Assembly: GCF_003012735.1 (NCBI RefSeq)
Contig: NZ_PXYI01000017.1
Location: 1 to 35,767, forward strand
Length of the DNA stretch: 35,767 nt
Source of the DNA: Allosphingosinicella deserti
GTDB taxonomy: Bacteria > Pseudomonadota > Alphaproteobacteria > Sphingomonadales > Sphingomonadaceae
Direction of reading: 5' to 3'
Shown here: positions 24,587 through 31,756 of the stretch, in pieces
How the letters are laid out: each line of letters starts with the position of its first letter
Position numbering within the stretch: the stretch's first letter is position 1
Notes under the pieces: generated by a model
Databases searched by the model: none
Told to the model about the DNA's origin: nothing
What the model saw: only the letters and a program-made list of their open reading frames with translations
Translations under genes and position numbers: made by a program

Positions 24587-25353
24587 ATGAGCCGATATGA
24601 TCTGACCGACTTCGAGTGGCGCGTGATCGAGCCGCTCTTGCCCAACAAGCCGCGAGGTGTGCCGCGTGTAGACGACCGGCGCGTGCTGAACGGCATCTTC
24701 TGGGTGCTGCGTTCCGGGGCGCCGTGGCGTGACCTGCCCGAGCGCTATGGCCCGCGCACCACCTGCTACAACCGCTTCAACCGATGGCGAGAGGCAGGCG
24801 TATGCAACCGGCTGATGGATGCCACCAGCGCAGCGCACGACGGCGAGATCCAGATGATCGACAGCACTTCCATCCGGGCGCACCAGCAGGCTGCGACGGC
24901 AAAAAAGGGGGTCCAGATCATTGTCTCGGTCGATCACGCGGCGGACTCACGACCAAGATCCACGTCGTCGTCGACGCGCAGGGACTCCCGATCCGGCTCG
25001 GCCTGACCGCCGGGCAGACGCATGACGGGCAGATCGCCGACACGCTGCTCGACCACCTTGGGCCGCACACCATCGTTCTGGCAGACAAGGCCTACGACGC
25101 CGACCGCATCCGCGAGCTGATCCAGGATCAGGGCGCCACGCCCAACATACCGCCCAAGAGCACCCGCAAGTGGAAGCCCTGCTTCAGCAAACGGCTCTAC
25201 CGCGAGCGCAACCTGATCGAGCGGTTCTTCTCCAAGCTGAAGCACTTCCGCCGCGTCGCCACCCGATACGACAAGCTCGCTGCCAACTTCCTTGCCATGA
25301 TCCAGCTCGCCTCAATGCGCCTGTGGCTGCGAACTTATGAGTCTACGGCCTAG
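24587..25353 (+). CDS. IS5-family (IS427-like) transposase, OrfAB made by -1 frameshift
   Basis: The transposase is split in two frames. OrfA (24587-25006) begins MSRYDLTDFEWRVIEPLLPN and has WVLRSGAPWRDLPERYG and the first catalytic Asp in IQMIDSTSIRAHQ. OrfB supplies GRSRGGLTTKIHVVVDAQG, ADKAYDAD (second Asp) and RNLIERFFSKLKHFRR with the catalytic Glu of the DDE triad. The switch is a -1 slip at A AAA AAG (24901-24907), in the correct register with OrfA codons; the fusion then reads AKKGGPDHCLGRSRGG. The fused length of about 255 residues is right for the IS427 group. Both parts look intact, so the element may be active. Its terminal inverted repeats were not found with confidence. The stop of OrfB overlaps the start of traF. 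Confidence 0.85.
24901..24907 (+). promoter_or_regulatory. Programmed -1 ribosomal frameshift site A AAA AAG
   Basis: The OrfA codons here are GCA AAA AAG, so the heptamer has exactly the X XXY YYZ phase needed for a tandem -1 slip. It is followed by GGGGG, which may help pausing. Confidence 0.8.
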
Positions 25354-25927
25354 TCCGCGAGACCTTCCGCGGCTCCGCTGGAGCGAGGATTTGCAGCGTC
25401 GTCGGATCGCCAGGCGCCGGTGCCGCTCGCGGATCGCGGCGGCGGCAGGGGCCGCTTCGGTTGTCACGTGCGTCCTTGCCACGCTCCTCTTCTCGCCGCG
25501 GCCGCGGCTGATCTGGAATGCAAGTGCCAGCTCGCCGCCGGGCCTCTATGCCATTTCGGATGCGGACGACGCCGGCCGGGGCGATATCATCGTCGCGACT
25601 GTTCCGCCGGCCGCTCGGGATCTCGCTGCGGCTCGAGGCTATCTGCCCCCGTTCGTGCCGCTGGTGAAGGGGATCGCCGGTATCGCTGGGGATCGGATCT
25701 GTTCCAGAGGCGATTTGATCTTCGTGAACGACCGGCCCGTCGCGACGCGGCGGCGCGAGGACCCGGCTGGAAGGCCATTGCCGCGTTGGACCGGGTGTGA
25801 AACGCTCGGGGAAGGGGACTTCTTCCTGCTGGCCGAGGGTGTCGCGGCTTCGTTCGACGGGCGCTATTTCGGAATCACGCGCCGGAACGAGGTCATCGGA
25901 CATGGGACCCTGTTGTGGGGCGTTTGA
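25337..25927 (+). CDS. traF: TraF-like S26 signal peptidase of conjugative transfer
   Basis: This 196-residue protein has a basic N-terminus, one membrane helix (AAAAGAASVVTCVLATLLFS) and a periplasmic S26 peptidase domain. NASASSPPGLYAI carries the likely catalytic Ser, PLVKGIAGIAGDRI the general-base Lys, and DGRYFGITRRNEVIGHGTLL the closing strand motif. TraF processes the conjugative pilin in Ti/RP4-type systems. The ATG at 25337 lies inside the end of the IS transposase, with no clear ribosome-binding site. The IS may therefore have replaced the native 5' end, and translation might start further in. It overlaps the transglycosylase gene by 13 bases, so both belong to one transfer operon. 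Confidence 0.8.
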   Translation: MSLRPSPRDLPRLRWSEDLQRRRIARRRCRSRIAAAAGAASVVTCVLATLLFSPRPRLIWNASASSPPGLYAISDADDAGRGDIIVATVPPAARDLAAARGYLPPFVPLVKGIAGIAGDRICSRGDLIFVNDRPVATRRREDPAGRPLPRWTGCETLGEGDFFLLAEGVAASFDGRYFGITRRNEVIGHGTLLWGV

Positions 25928-26538
25928 GGCCGATCCTGGCCGCAGCCTGCCTTGCAGCGGCAACGCCGGCTTCGGGGACTCCGCTGGACAGGTGGGCGCC
26001 CCATATCAGCGAAGCCGCGGCCCGGTTTGGCGTACCCGAAGCCTGGATCCGCCGGCTCATCGCTGCGGAGAGCGGCGGGCGGACCATGTTTGAAGGCCGC
26101 CCGATCACGAGCCGTGCGGGAGCGATGGGACTCATGCAGCTCATGCCGGAGACGTGGAAGGAGACGCGGAGACATTTGCGTCTCGGGACCGATCCTCATG
26201 ATCCCCGCGACAACATCCTCGCAGGCACGTTCTATCTGAAGATGATGTACGAGCGCTTCGGCTATCCCGGGCTTTTCGCAGCCTACAATGCGGGTCCTGC
26301 GCGTTATGCGCGCCATGTCGCCCGCGGAGAGAGGCTGCCGGGCGAGACGATAGCCTATGTTGCTGCGGTGACCGGGAGCGAGAACATAGGCGTGCCGACG
26401 GCAAGGATGCGGCGCGATATCTTCGTCGTACGCCGGGCAGATGGAGACGAAGGCATCGGCGCAGTGGCGGTTACGGGCGAAGCTCGCTCAGAGGGCTTGT
26501 TCGTTTCGTTGAGCACCGTTTCGACGCCCAGGTACTGA
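25915..26538 (+). CDS. Lytic transglycosylase, conjugation-type
   Basis: This 207-residue exported SLT-domain muramidase opens peptidoglycan for a transfer channel. It has a signal peptide at about 1-22 (ILAAACLAAATPASG). The catalytic Glu lies in WIRRLIAAESGGRT. GAMGLMQLMPETW and the closing FAAYNAGPARY are the three conserved SLT motifs. The remaining C-terminal tail (about 165-207) is variable. The start used is a GTG inside the end of traF; overlap with traF indicates coupling. Adjacent traF and transglycosylase genes are common in sphingomonad integrative elements and plasmids. No relaxase, coupling protein or pilus gene is present here, so the operon is an isolated remnant. Confidence 0.85.
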   Translation: MGRLRPILAAACLAAATPASGTPLDRWAPHISEAAARFGVPEAWIRRLIAAESGGRTMFEGRPITSRAGAMGLMQLMPETWKETRRHLRLGTDPHDPRDNILAGTFYLKMMYERFGYPGLFAAYNAGPARYARHVARGERLPGETIAYVAAVTGSENIGVPTARMRRDIFVVRRADGDEGIGAVAVTGEARSEGLFVSLSTVSTPRY

Positions 26539-26789
26539 AGGCAAGTTTTGCCCTGCTTCCGCTGCCCTGATTCGGTTGGGAGTGGCCAGCGATCCCGAAC
26601 TTGCTGATCCCGCCAGACGAGCTTTGAGCATGGGATCATCCAGCGCACCGGGGGTTCGTTACATCGCCCGGATCTCGCTGCCCGCCCGCCACCTTCGACG
26701 AACAAGCGCGTCCTGCCCCGAACAGACCCTGTGACGCAGGTGCTTGACGCGGCAAACGGTATCGGTCGCCAGATTCCGATGGTGGAGCT

Positions 26790-26975
26790 ATGTCTCGCCG
26801 AGCCCTGCGCTTCAGGCAGTCCGATCTCACGCGAGCCGTCCGTGGCGCCGAGAAGGCGGGTCTCAGGATCGAGCGGATAGAGATAGAGACCAGCGGGAAG
26901 ATTGTGATCTTCAGCGGGTCGGTTACTGGTAAAAGGGGACCGCCCAATCCTTGGGACGAGGAGCTCAGTCGATGA
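26790..26975 (+). CDS. Small protein preceding a phage-type integrase (61 aa)
   Basis: The product begins MSRRALRFRQSDLTRAVRGA, then EKAGLRIERIEIETSGKIVI, and ends NPWDEELSR. Small proteins of this pattern (QSDLTRA, then an I/VEI-x-x-x-GKIVI strand) commonly sit directly before tyrosine recombinases in Alphaproteobacteria; their role is unknown, and a DNA-binding or excision function is only a guess. GGTGGAG lies just upstream of the ATG. The stop overlaps the ATG of the integrase by 4 bases (ATGA), so the two are coupled. Confidence 0.7.
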   Translation: MSRRALRFRQSDLTRAVRGAEKAGLRIERIEIETSGKIVIFSGSVTGKRGPPNPWDEELSR

Positions 26976-28117
26976 GCAAGCGCAGGCAGTTGCGGTCGAA
27001 CCGGTTCCTTCCGGAATATGTCACCCGGTTCAGGGACCGCCATGGCAAGGACCGGCTGCGTTTCCGGCGGAAGGGCTTCCCGTCGCGATACTTTTGAACG
27101 CCGCTGGGCAGCGAGGAGTTTCGGGAGGAATATCGCCTGTTCAACAGCCCGGATGCGGCTCTTGAGGCCCGGCAGGTTGTAGTCTCCTCGCGATACATGC
27201 CCGGCAGCATCGGGGATCTTCTCGAGCGCTACATGGCGGTTCCCGAGCGACTCGGCCCCACCGAGGTGACGAGATCAAAGGTCAGGAGCATCCTCGAAAG
27301 GTTCGCTCGAGGCAGGGAGGAGCGAATGGTGGGCGACCTCCGCTTCGACCACGTCGATGCCATCATATCTCGATCTCGGGTGAAGACGGTGGACGCGAGG
27401 GGCCGCCCTGCCGGCGGGATCGAAGCAGCCCGGAAACTCCGAAAGGAGCTGCGCAGATTCTTCGGCTTTGCGGTAAAGCTTGGCTGGATCGTCAAGAATC
27501 CCGTCGACGACTCGCAGCCAATCAAGGTGGCACCGAGCGAGCGTTCGACCGGCTATTATACGTGGAGCGAGGACGATATTTCTCGATTCCGCGCGCGGTG
27601 GCCTCTGGGAACGAAGCAGCGCCTTGCGATGGAGCTCATTCTCTGGACCGATCAGCGCAAGGTCGATGCCATTCATCTTGGCCGCCAGCACGTCCGCGAA
27701 GGCAAGTTTGTCCTCCGCCAGACCAAGACCGGCAAGCGGTTGGTTCTCCCGATCGCACCGCCATTGGCGGCCGCGATCGACGCCATGCCCCCGTCAGACG
27801 CCATGTGCTTCATCGTGACCGAGTGGGGGCGGCCGTTCTCGGTGAAGGGCTTCGAGGCTGGTTCCGCGACCAGTGCGATGCTGCGGGACTTCCGAAATGC
27901 ACCGCGCACGGTCTACGAAAGGCAACGATGCGGCGGATGGCAGCTCGAGATGCCCAACAAGAGCATGAAATCGGTGAGCGGCCACAGCAAGGACGAGGAG
28001 GTGTCTCGCTATACCGAGGCAGCCGATCAGGAGAGGCTCGCGGAGCAGGCAATCCGGCGGCTGGCGGCGTGGGAAATGTCTAACCTGGGCCCACGGTTAG
28101 ACACCAAATCAAGCTAA
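26972..28117 (+). pseudogene. Tyrosine recombinase (site-specific integrase), inactivated
   Basis: This would be a phage-type integrase of 381 residues. It starts MSKRRQLRSNRFLPEYVTRF but meets an in-frame TGA at 27095-27097 (FPSRYF-stop-TPLG). The remainder continues in the same frame with an N-terminal core-binding domain, ILWTDQRKVDAIHL carrying the box I Arg, and SGHSKDEEVSRYTEAADQ with the late His and the Tyr nucleophile. Between about 27852 and 27945 the frame is shifted and then restored. The second frame reads GWFRDQCDAAGLPKCTAHGL then RKATMRRMA, so the essential H-x-x-R box is lost from the main frame. A stop plus two compensating indels means the gene is dead. It ends 32 bases from the tRNA-Cys 3' end, its likely integration site. 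Confidence 0.85.
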
Positions 28118-28149
28118 GACGCTGGAGATGCGCTCTATTTCCTGAAGAG

Positions 28150-28223
28150 TGGAGGCCCGAGCCGGAATCGAACCGGCGTGCAAGGATTTGCAGTCCTCTG
28201 CGTAACCACTCCGCCATCGGGCC
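28150..28223 (-). tRNA. tRNA-Cys (GCA)
   Basis: Read on the minus strand, the acceptor arm is GGCCCGA pairing with TCGGGCC, followed by T and an encoded CCA (28150-28152). The D arm is GCGGAGTGGTTACGC, the anticodon loop reads CTGCAAA with anticodon GCA, and the T arm contains GGTTCGATTCC. All cloverleaf parts are present. Its 3' end faces the dead integrase gene, the classic arrangement of an island inserted in a tRNA gene. I did not find a second copy of the tRNA 3' end further left that would mark the far end of the island. Confidence 0.95.
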
Positions 28224-28483
28224 GAGGCGGCGGGACTTGTCCGGGAACCGCGCGCAAGTCAACACCCAAGTCGGAGACCCTGGTCGCCGACTGCGTTCTC
28301 GTCGCGGGGCGGACAGGCGGGGTTATCCCGGATTGGGTTGCGGGTTTCACAGGGTCGCGGGCCGAGCGGTGCCGCGACACAGAGGGCGGATGGACTTCCA
28401 GGACGATCCGCCACGCCCTACCGTCCTGCAGGGATCGGACGCGGATGACTGGATCGCGCCCACTTCGTGGCGCACAGTCGGGG

Positions 28484-28852
28484 ATCGCCGTGCTGGTAAC
28501 GTTCTTCGTGACCCTCGCCATGAGAAAAGACTATGCCCCGGCGCAGCCGATCCTCCAGATCATAGCGCTTTGCTTCGTCTTCAAATCCGGCTGCGTTTCC
28601 GCGGGAAAGCGCGCTTTTCGCGCTCGGCCTGCCGGACGGGTGCTGGTGGTTCGCGCAATCGCAGCGGGCGCGATCTTCGGCACCGCCGGCCTCCTGGTAG
28701 CGCCACTGGGGCTGCGCGGCATCGGCGTCGCGGTCGCCCTGGGCGCTGTGATTGCAGCCGTGGGATTGCTGCTCATGCTCACTGCCGCCCGCCGCGGGCA
28801 TCACGATCAGCGCCGTGCGGAGCCCTCGGCGTCGATCGTGCCTCCTGCCTGA
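28484..28852 (+). pseudogene. C-terminal remnant of a polysaccharide flippase-like protein
   Basis: About 120 codons encode hydrophobic segments typical of the end of Wzx/oligosaccharide flippases: IAVLVTFFVTLAMRKDYAPA, QPILQIIALCFVFKSG, then LVVRAIAAGAIFGTAGLLVA and PLGLRGIGVAVALGAVIAA. The APAxPILQIIAL motif is characteristic. The roughly 350 residues expected before this part are missing, and the open frame upstream (from 28178) runs through the tRNA and looks non-coding. I find no ribosome-binding site for the internal ATG at 28520. It is most likely a leftover of a larger gene cut by rearrangement next to the tRNA. Homology is inferred by eye. Confidence 0.45.
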
Positions 28853-28975
28853 GCCGGCCACGCCTGTCCGCGAGCGGACGGGTTGTGTCCGAAATCGAAC
28901 GCTCGAGTTCCAAGCCCCGCCGTAGCGACGGAGGCGAAGCCCTTGGCACAGCTCTTGCTCATTCCAGGCAGGGAA

Positions 28976-29028
28976 GGCTCCCCAGAGGGAAGTGGAGACA
29001 TCTTCGCTTTCCCTCCCCCTGGGGAGCC
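28976..29028. repeat. Strong intergenic hairpin before the methyltransferase gene
   Basis: GGCTCCCCAG (28976-28985) pairs perfectly with CTGGGGAGCC (29019-29028), and inside it AGGGAA pairs with TTCCCT, with a CCCC bulge. It starts about 118 bases before the next gene. It may be an intergenic REP-like element or a leader structure. Confidence 0.55.
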
Positions 29029-29093
29029 GATAAAGACAAAGGCAGCCGCAAGGTGTATTGCATCAATAAGACAGCTGTGCGATTGAGAACCAG

Positions 29094-29744
29094 ATGACCG
29101 AGCAAAATTTCGACCATATGCGCCGCGCCATGATCTCGAACCTGTTGAGAACGACGGGGACCAACGATCCCGTGGTTCTGGCCGCGTTCGAGGAGGTCGC
29201 CCGCGAGCGCTTCGTGCCGCGCGAGCGTCTCGCCTTGTCCTATGCCGACGCCCTCGTGCCGCTGAAGCCGGGCCGTGATCTCAACAATCCTCTGGCGCTT
29301 GGCCGGCTGCTCACCGAAGCGGGCCCGCGCGAGAGCGATCGTGCGCTCGTGATCGGCGCCGCGACGGGCTATTCCGCCGCTCTGCTGTCGAAGATGGTGG
29401 CCTCGGTCGTTGCGGTCGAAGAGGACGCCGAGCTTGCCGCCTTCGCCCGCGACGCGCTCGCGGGAACGGGAGTGACACTGGTCGAAGGTCCGCTCGCTGA
29501 GGGGCACCGCGCAGGAGGGCCGTACGACCTGATCCTGATCGACGGCGCCGTGGAATTCGTGCCCGACGAGATCGTTTCCCAGCTGAAGGATCTCGGACGG
29601 CTGGTCGCACCGACGATCGATCGCGGCGTCACGCGCCTCTCGATCGGCCGCAAGTCGGGCGAGGCATTCGGTATGGCAAGCTTCTCCGATGCGGCCGCGG
29701 CCGTGCTTCCGGATTTCGTACGGCCGAAGGTTTTTACATTCTGA
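29094..29744 (+). CDS. Protein-L-isoaspartate methyltransferase-like protein
   Basis: This 216-residue Rossmann-fold protein of the PCMT family has RERFVPRERLALSYADALVP at about 37-56, the SAM-binding motif ALVIGAATGYSAALLSKM, acidic VVAVEEDAELA, and YDLILIDGAVEFVP with QLKDLGRLVAP towards the end. Active enzymes have a GQTISQPY-like motif before the SAM site; here it reads GRDLNNPLALG, so repair of isoaspartate is doubtful. This subtype commonly lies directly before tolC in sphingomonads and relatives. ATG 29094 follows GAGAACCAG with a weak ribosome-binding site. The next gene starts 29 bases after its stop, so it is probably the first gene of the pcm-like/tolC operon. Confidence 0.85.
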   Translation: MTEQNFDHMRRAMISNLLRTTGTNDPVVLAAFEEVARERFVPRERLALSYADALVPLKPGRDLNNPLALGRLLTEAGPRESDRALVIGAATGYSAALLSKMVASVVAVEEDAELAAFARDALAGTGVTLVEGPLAEGHRAGGPYDLILIDGAVEFVPDEIVSQLKDLGRLVAPTIDRGVTRLSIGRKSGEAFGMASFSDAAAAVLPDFVRPKVFTF

Positions 29745-29773
29745 GAGTGGGCTCGATCTGAGCGGGGAGTGAC

Positions 29774-31249
29774 ATGATGCGGGTGGGGTTCTTGGCGGCT
29801 GCGGGGGCAGCAGCATTGATTGTCGGCGGAAGCGCCGGGGCGGAAACGCTTCGTGACGCGCTCGTGCAGACCTATCAGACCAACCCCACGATCATGGGGC
29901 AGCGCGCGCAGCTCCGTTCGCTCGACGAAGGCGTGGCGCTCGCTCGATCGCAAAATCGGCCGCAGCTTTCGGGTACGGCGGGTATCAACCAGAACCTGCT
30001 TCGAACCGGCGGCGGCGAGGGCCGTAATCTCAGCGCCGGCGTCGACGTCAGCTATCCCCTGTTCACCGGCGGCCGGATCCGCAACCAGATCCGCGCCGCC
30101 GACGAGCGGGTGCTGGCCGGCCGAGCCGCATTGCGGGCGACCGAAGGAGACGTGTTCACCGAAACGGTTGCGGCCTACATGGACGTGATCCGTGACCGCT
30201 CCATCGTCACCCTGAACCGCAACCAGGTGCGCGTGCTGGAGACGAACCTTCAGGCGACCCGCGATCGCTTCGAGGTCGGCGATCTCACCCGCACGGATGT
30301 CGCCCAGTCAGAAGCCCGGCTGGCGCTTGCACGTTCCAATCTGGCGACCGCCGAGGGGCGACTTGAGGGCAGCGAGGAAAATTATCGTCGCGTCATCGGC
30401 GAACTTCCGGACGAACTCGATCCGCCGCCGCCTCTCCCCGCGCTGCCAACCACGCCGGACCAGGCGGTCGACATCTCGCTCGCCAACAATTCCGATCTGG
30501 TCTCGATCGCTGCGCAGGTGCGCGCCGCCCAGCGCGACGTTGCGATTGCGCGCGCAGGGCGCCTGCCGAGCGTGTCGGCGATCGGATCTCAAAGCTACAC
30601 CAACTATCTGGGCACGGCCGACGACCAGTTCGGCGGAGTCGGTAACCGCAATTCGATCGGCAACACCGGGGTGGGCGTGCAGGCGCGCATTCCAATCTAC
30701 CAGGGGGGAGCTGTCGGGGCCCAGGTGCGCCAGGCTCAGGCGCTCCAGAGTCAGTTGCTCGAGCGCGGTGTCGAGATCGAACGCAGTGTGGTCGCCAATA
30801 CCCGCGCCGCCTTTGCGAGTTATCAGGCGGCACAGGAAGCGGTCGAATCGAACCAGGTGGCGGTTAACGCCAACACCTTGGCGCTCGAAGGCACCCGCGC
30901 CGAGCAGACAGTCGGTACCCGCAACGTCCTGGACGTGCTCAATGCGGAGCAGGAGCTGCTCAATAGCCAGGTGGCCGTCGTGACGGCGCGTCGCGACGCC
31001 TATGTCGCGGGATTTCAGCTCCTGAACGCGATGGGACGTGCCGAGGCTGACGATCTGAACCTCGACGGCGGCGCACTTTACGATCCTCTGGTCAATTACG
31101 AGCGGGTTTCGCGGCGCGGCTCCGACTGGAAAGACGATCCCGATCCGCAGCCTGTCTCCACGAGGACCGTTGCGCCCCCGCCCGTGGGGCCGGTCGGGCC
31201 AGTCGATACGGGTCGGCAAAACACCCCCGTGACAGGCACCACGGAATAA
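29774..31249 (+). CDS. tolC: TolC-family outer-membrane efflux protein
   Basis: This 491-residue protein forms the outer-membrane channel-tunnel shared by type I secretion and RND/ABC efflux pumps. A signal peptide covers about 1-23 (GAAALIVGGSAGAE). Two repeated OEP halves follow: first LRDALVQTYQTNPTIMGQRA, AGINQNL and YPLFTGGRIRNQI; second AVDISLANNSDLVSIAAQVR, IPIYQGGAVGAQVRQA and GTRNVLDVLNAEQELLNSQ. The last 70 residues are a Pro/Gly-rich tail. GGGGAG lies before the ATG at 29774. It could provide the outer-membrane exit for the RTX protein in this window, but that is inference. It sits between the methyltransferase-like gene and popZ, in the usual order. Confidence 0.93.
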   Translation: MMRVGFLAAAGAAALIVGGSAGAETLRDALVQTYQTNPTIMGQRAQLRSLDEGVALARSQNRPQLSGTAGINQNLLRTGGGEGRNLSAGVDVSYPLFTGGRIRNQIRAADERVLAGRAALRATEGDVFTETVAAYMDVIRDRSIVTLNRNQVRVLETNLQATRDRFEVGDLTRTDVAQSEARLALARSNLATAEGRLEGSEENYRRVIGELPDELDPPPPLPALPTTPDQAVDISLANNSDLVSIAAQVRAAQRDVAIARAGRLPSVSAIGSQSYTNYLGTADDQFGGVGNRNSIGNTGVGVQARIPIYQGGAVGAQVRQAQALQSQLLERGVEIERSVVANTRAAFASYQAAQEAVESNQVAVNANTLALEGTRAEQTVGTRNVLDVLNAEQELLNSQVAVVTARRDAYVAGFQLLNAMGRAEADDLNLDGGALYDPLVNYERVSRRGSDWKDDPDPQPVSTRTVAPPPVGPVGPVDTGRQNTPVTGTTE

Positions 31250-31266
31250 GCGATAAGCCATTCTCT

Positions 31267-31686
31267 ATGGGGGATATTAACCAGGAACCCTCGATGGAGG
31301 ACATTCTCGCCTCCATCAAGCGGGTCATCGCCGAGGACGGCCGTGTGTCCGCGCGTCCGGCGCGCGGCGGACGTCCGACGGCTGCGCCGCCGGCGCCGCC
31401 ACCACCAGCGCCCGAGGACGACGTTCTCGAGCTTTCGGATCCAGTCGACGAAGGCCACGGGCTCGTGTCCGAGGACGCGGCGGCGGCGAGCGCGCGATCG
31501 CTCGCGGCCCTGTCCGCGCTCAAGGAGTCCAGCCAGGCGCTGCCGCAGGGCGATGGGCCTCTCGAAGCGGTCGTCCGCGAAATGCTGAAGCCGATGCTCA
31601 AAGATTGGCTGGACCAGCATCTGCCCGACATGGTCGAAGAGCTGGTCACCCGCGAAATCGCCCGGATCACCGGCAAGCATTTCTGA
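31267..31686 (+). CDS. popZ: Polar organizing protein PopZ (DUF2497)
   Basis: This 139-residue protein has the three-part layout of PopZ. An N-terminal helix with EPSMEDILASIKRVIAED (about 7-24) binds partners. An acidic/proline linker (PPAPPPPAPEDD) follows. The C-terminal oligomerisation region is PLEAVVREMLKPMLKDWLDQ then LPDMVEELVTREIARI. PopZ self-assembles at the cell pole and anchors chromosome-partition proteins in Caulobacter; this copy is shorter than Caulobacter PopZ (177 residues) mainly in the linker. ATG 31267 lies 17 bases after the tolC stop. It is likely co-transcribed with tolC and followed by valS. Confidence 0.88.
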   Translation: MGDINQEPSMEDILASIKRVIAEDGRVSARPARGGRPTAAPPAPPPPAPEDDVLELSDPVDEGHGLVSEDAAAASARSLAALSALKESSQALPQGDGPLEAVVREMLKPMLKDWLDQHLPDMVEELVTREIARITGKHF

Positions 31687-31714
31687 CCACGTCCGGGGCA
31701 AGATCGGGGGAGGA

Positions 31715-31730
31715 GGCGGATTGCTCCGCC
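31715..31730 (+). other. Short GC hairpin between popZ and valS
   Basis: GGCGGA, a TTGC loop, then TCCGCC forms a perfect 6-bp stem with a tetraloop, 26 bases before the valS start. There is no T-run. It may attenuate or separate the transcripts. Confidence 0.35.
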
Positions 31731-31756
31731 GCCTGCGCTTGGTCTAAGCGGCGCGC

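Noticed and set aside
28178-28483. Open frame extending the flippase remnant back through tRNA-Cys
   Set aside because: This part overlaps the tRNA and reads as non-coding; only the downstream hydrophobic part is retained as a remnant.
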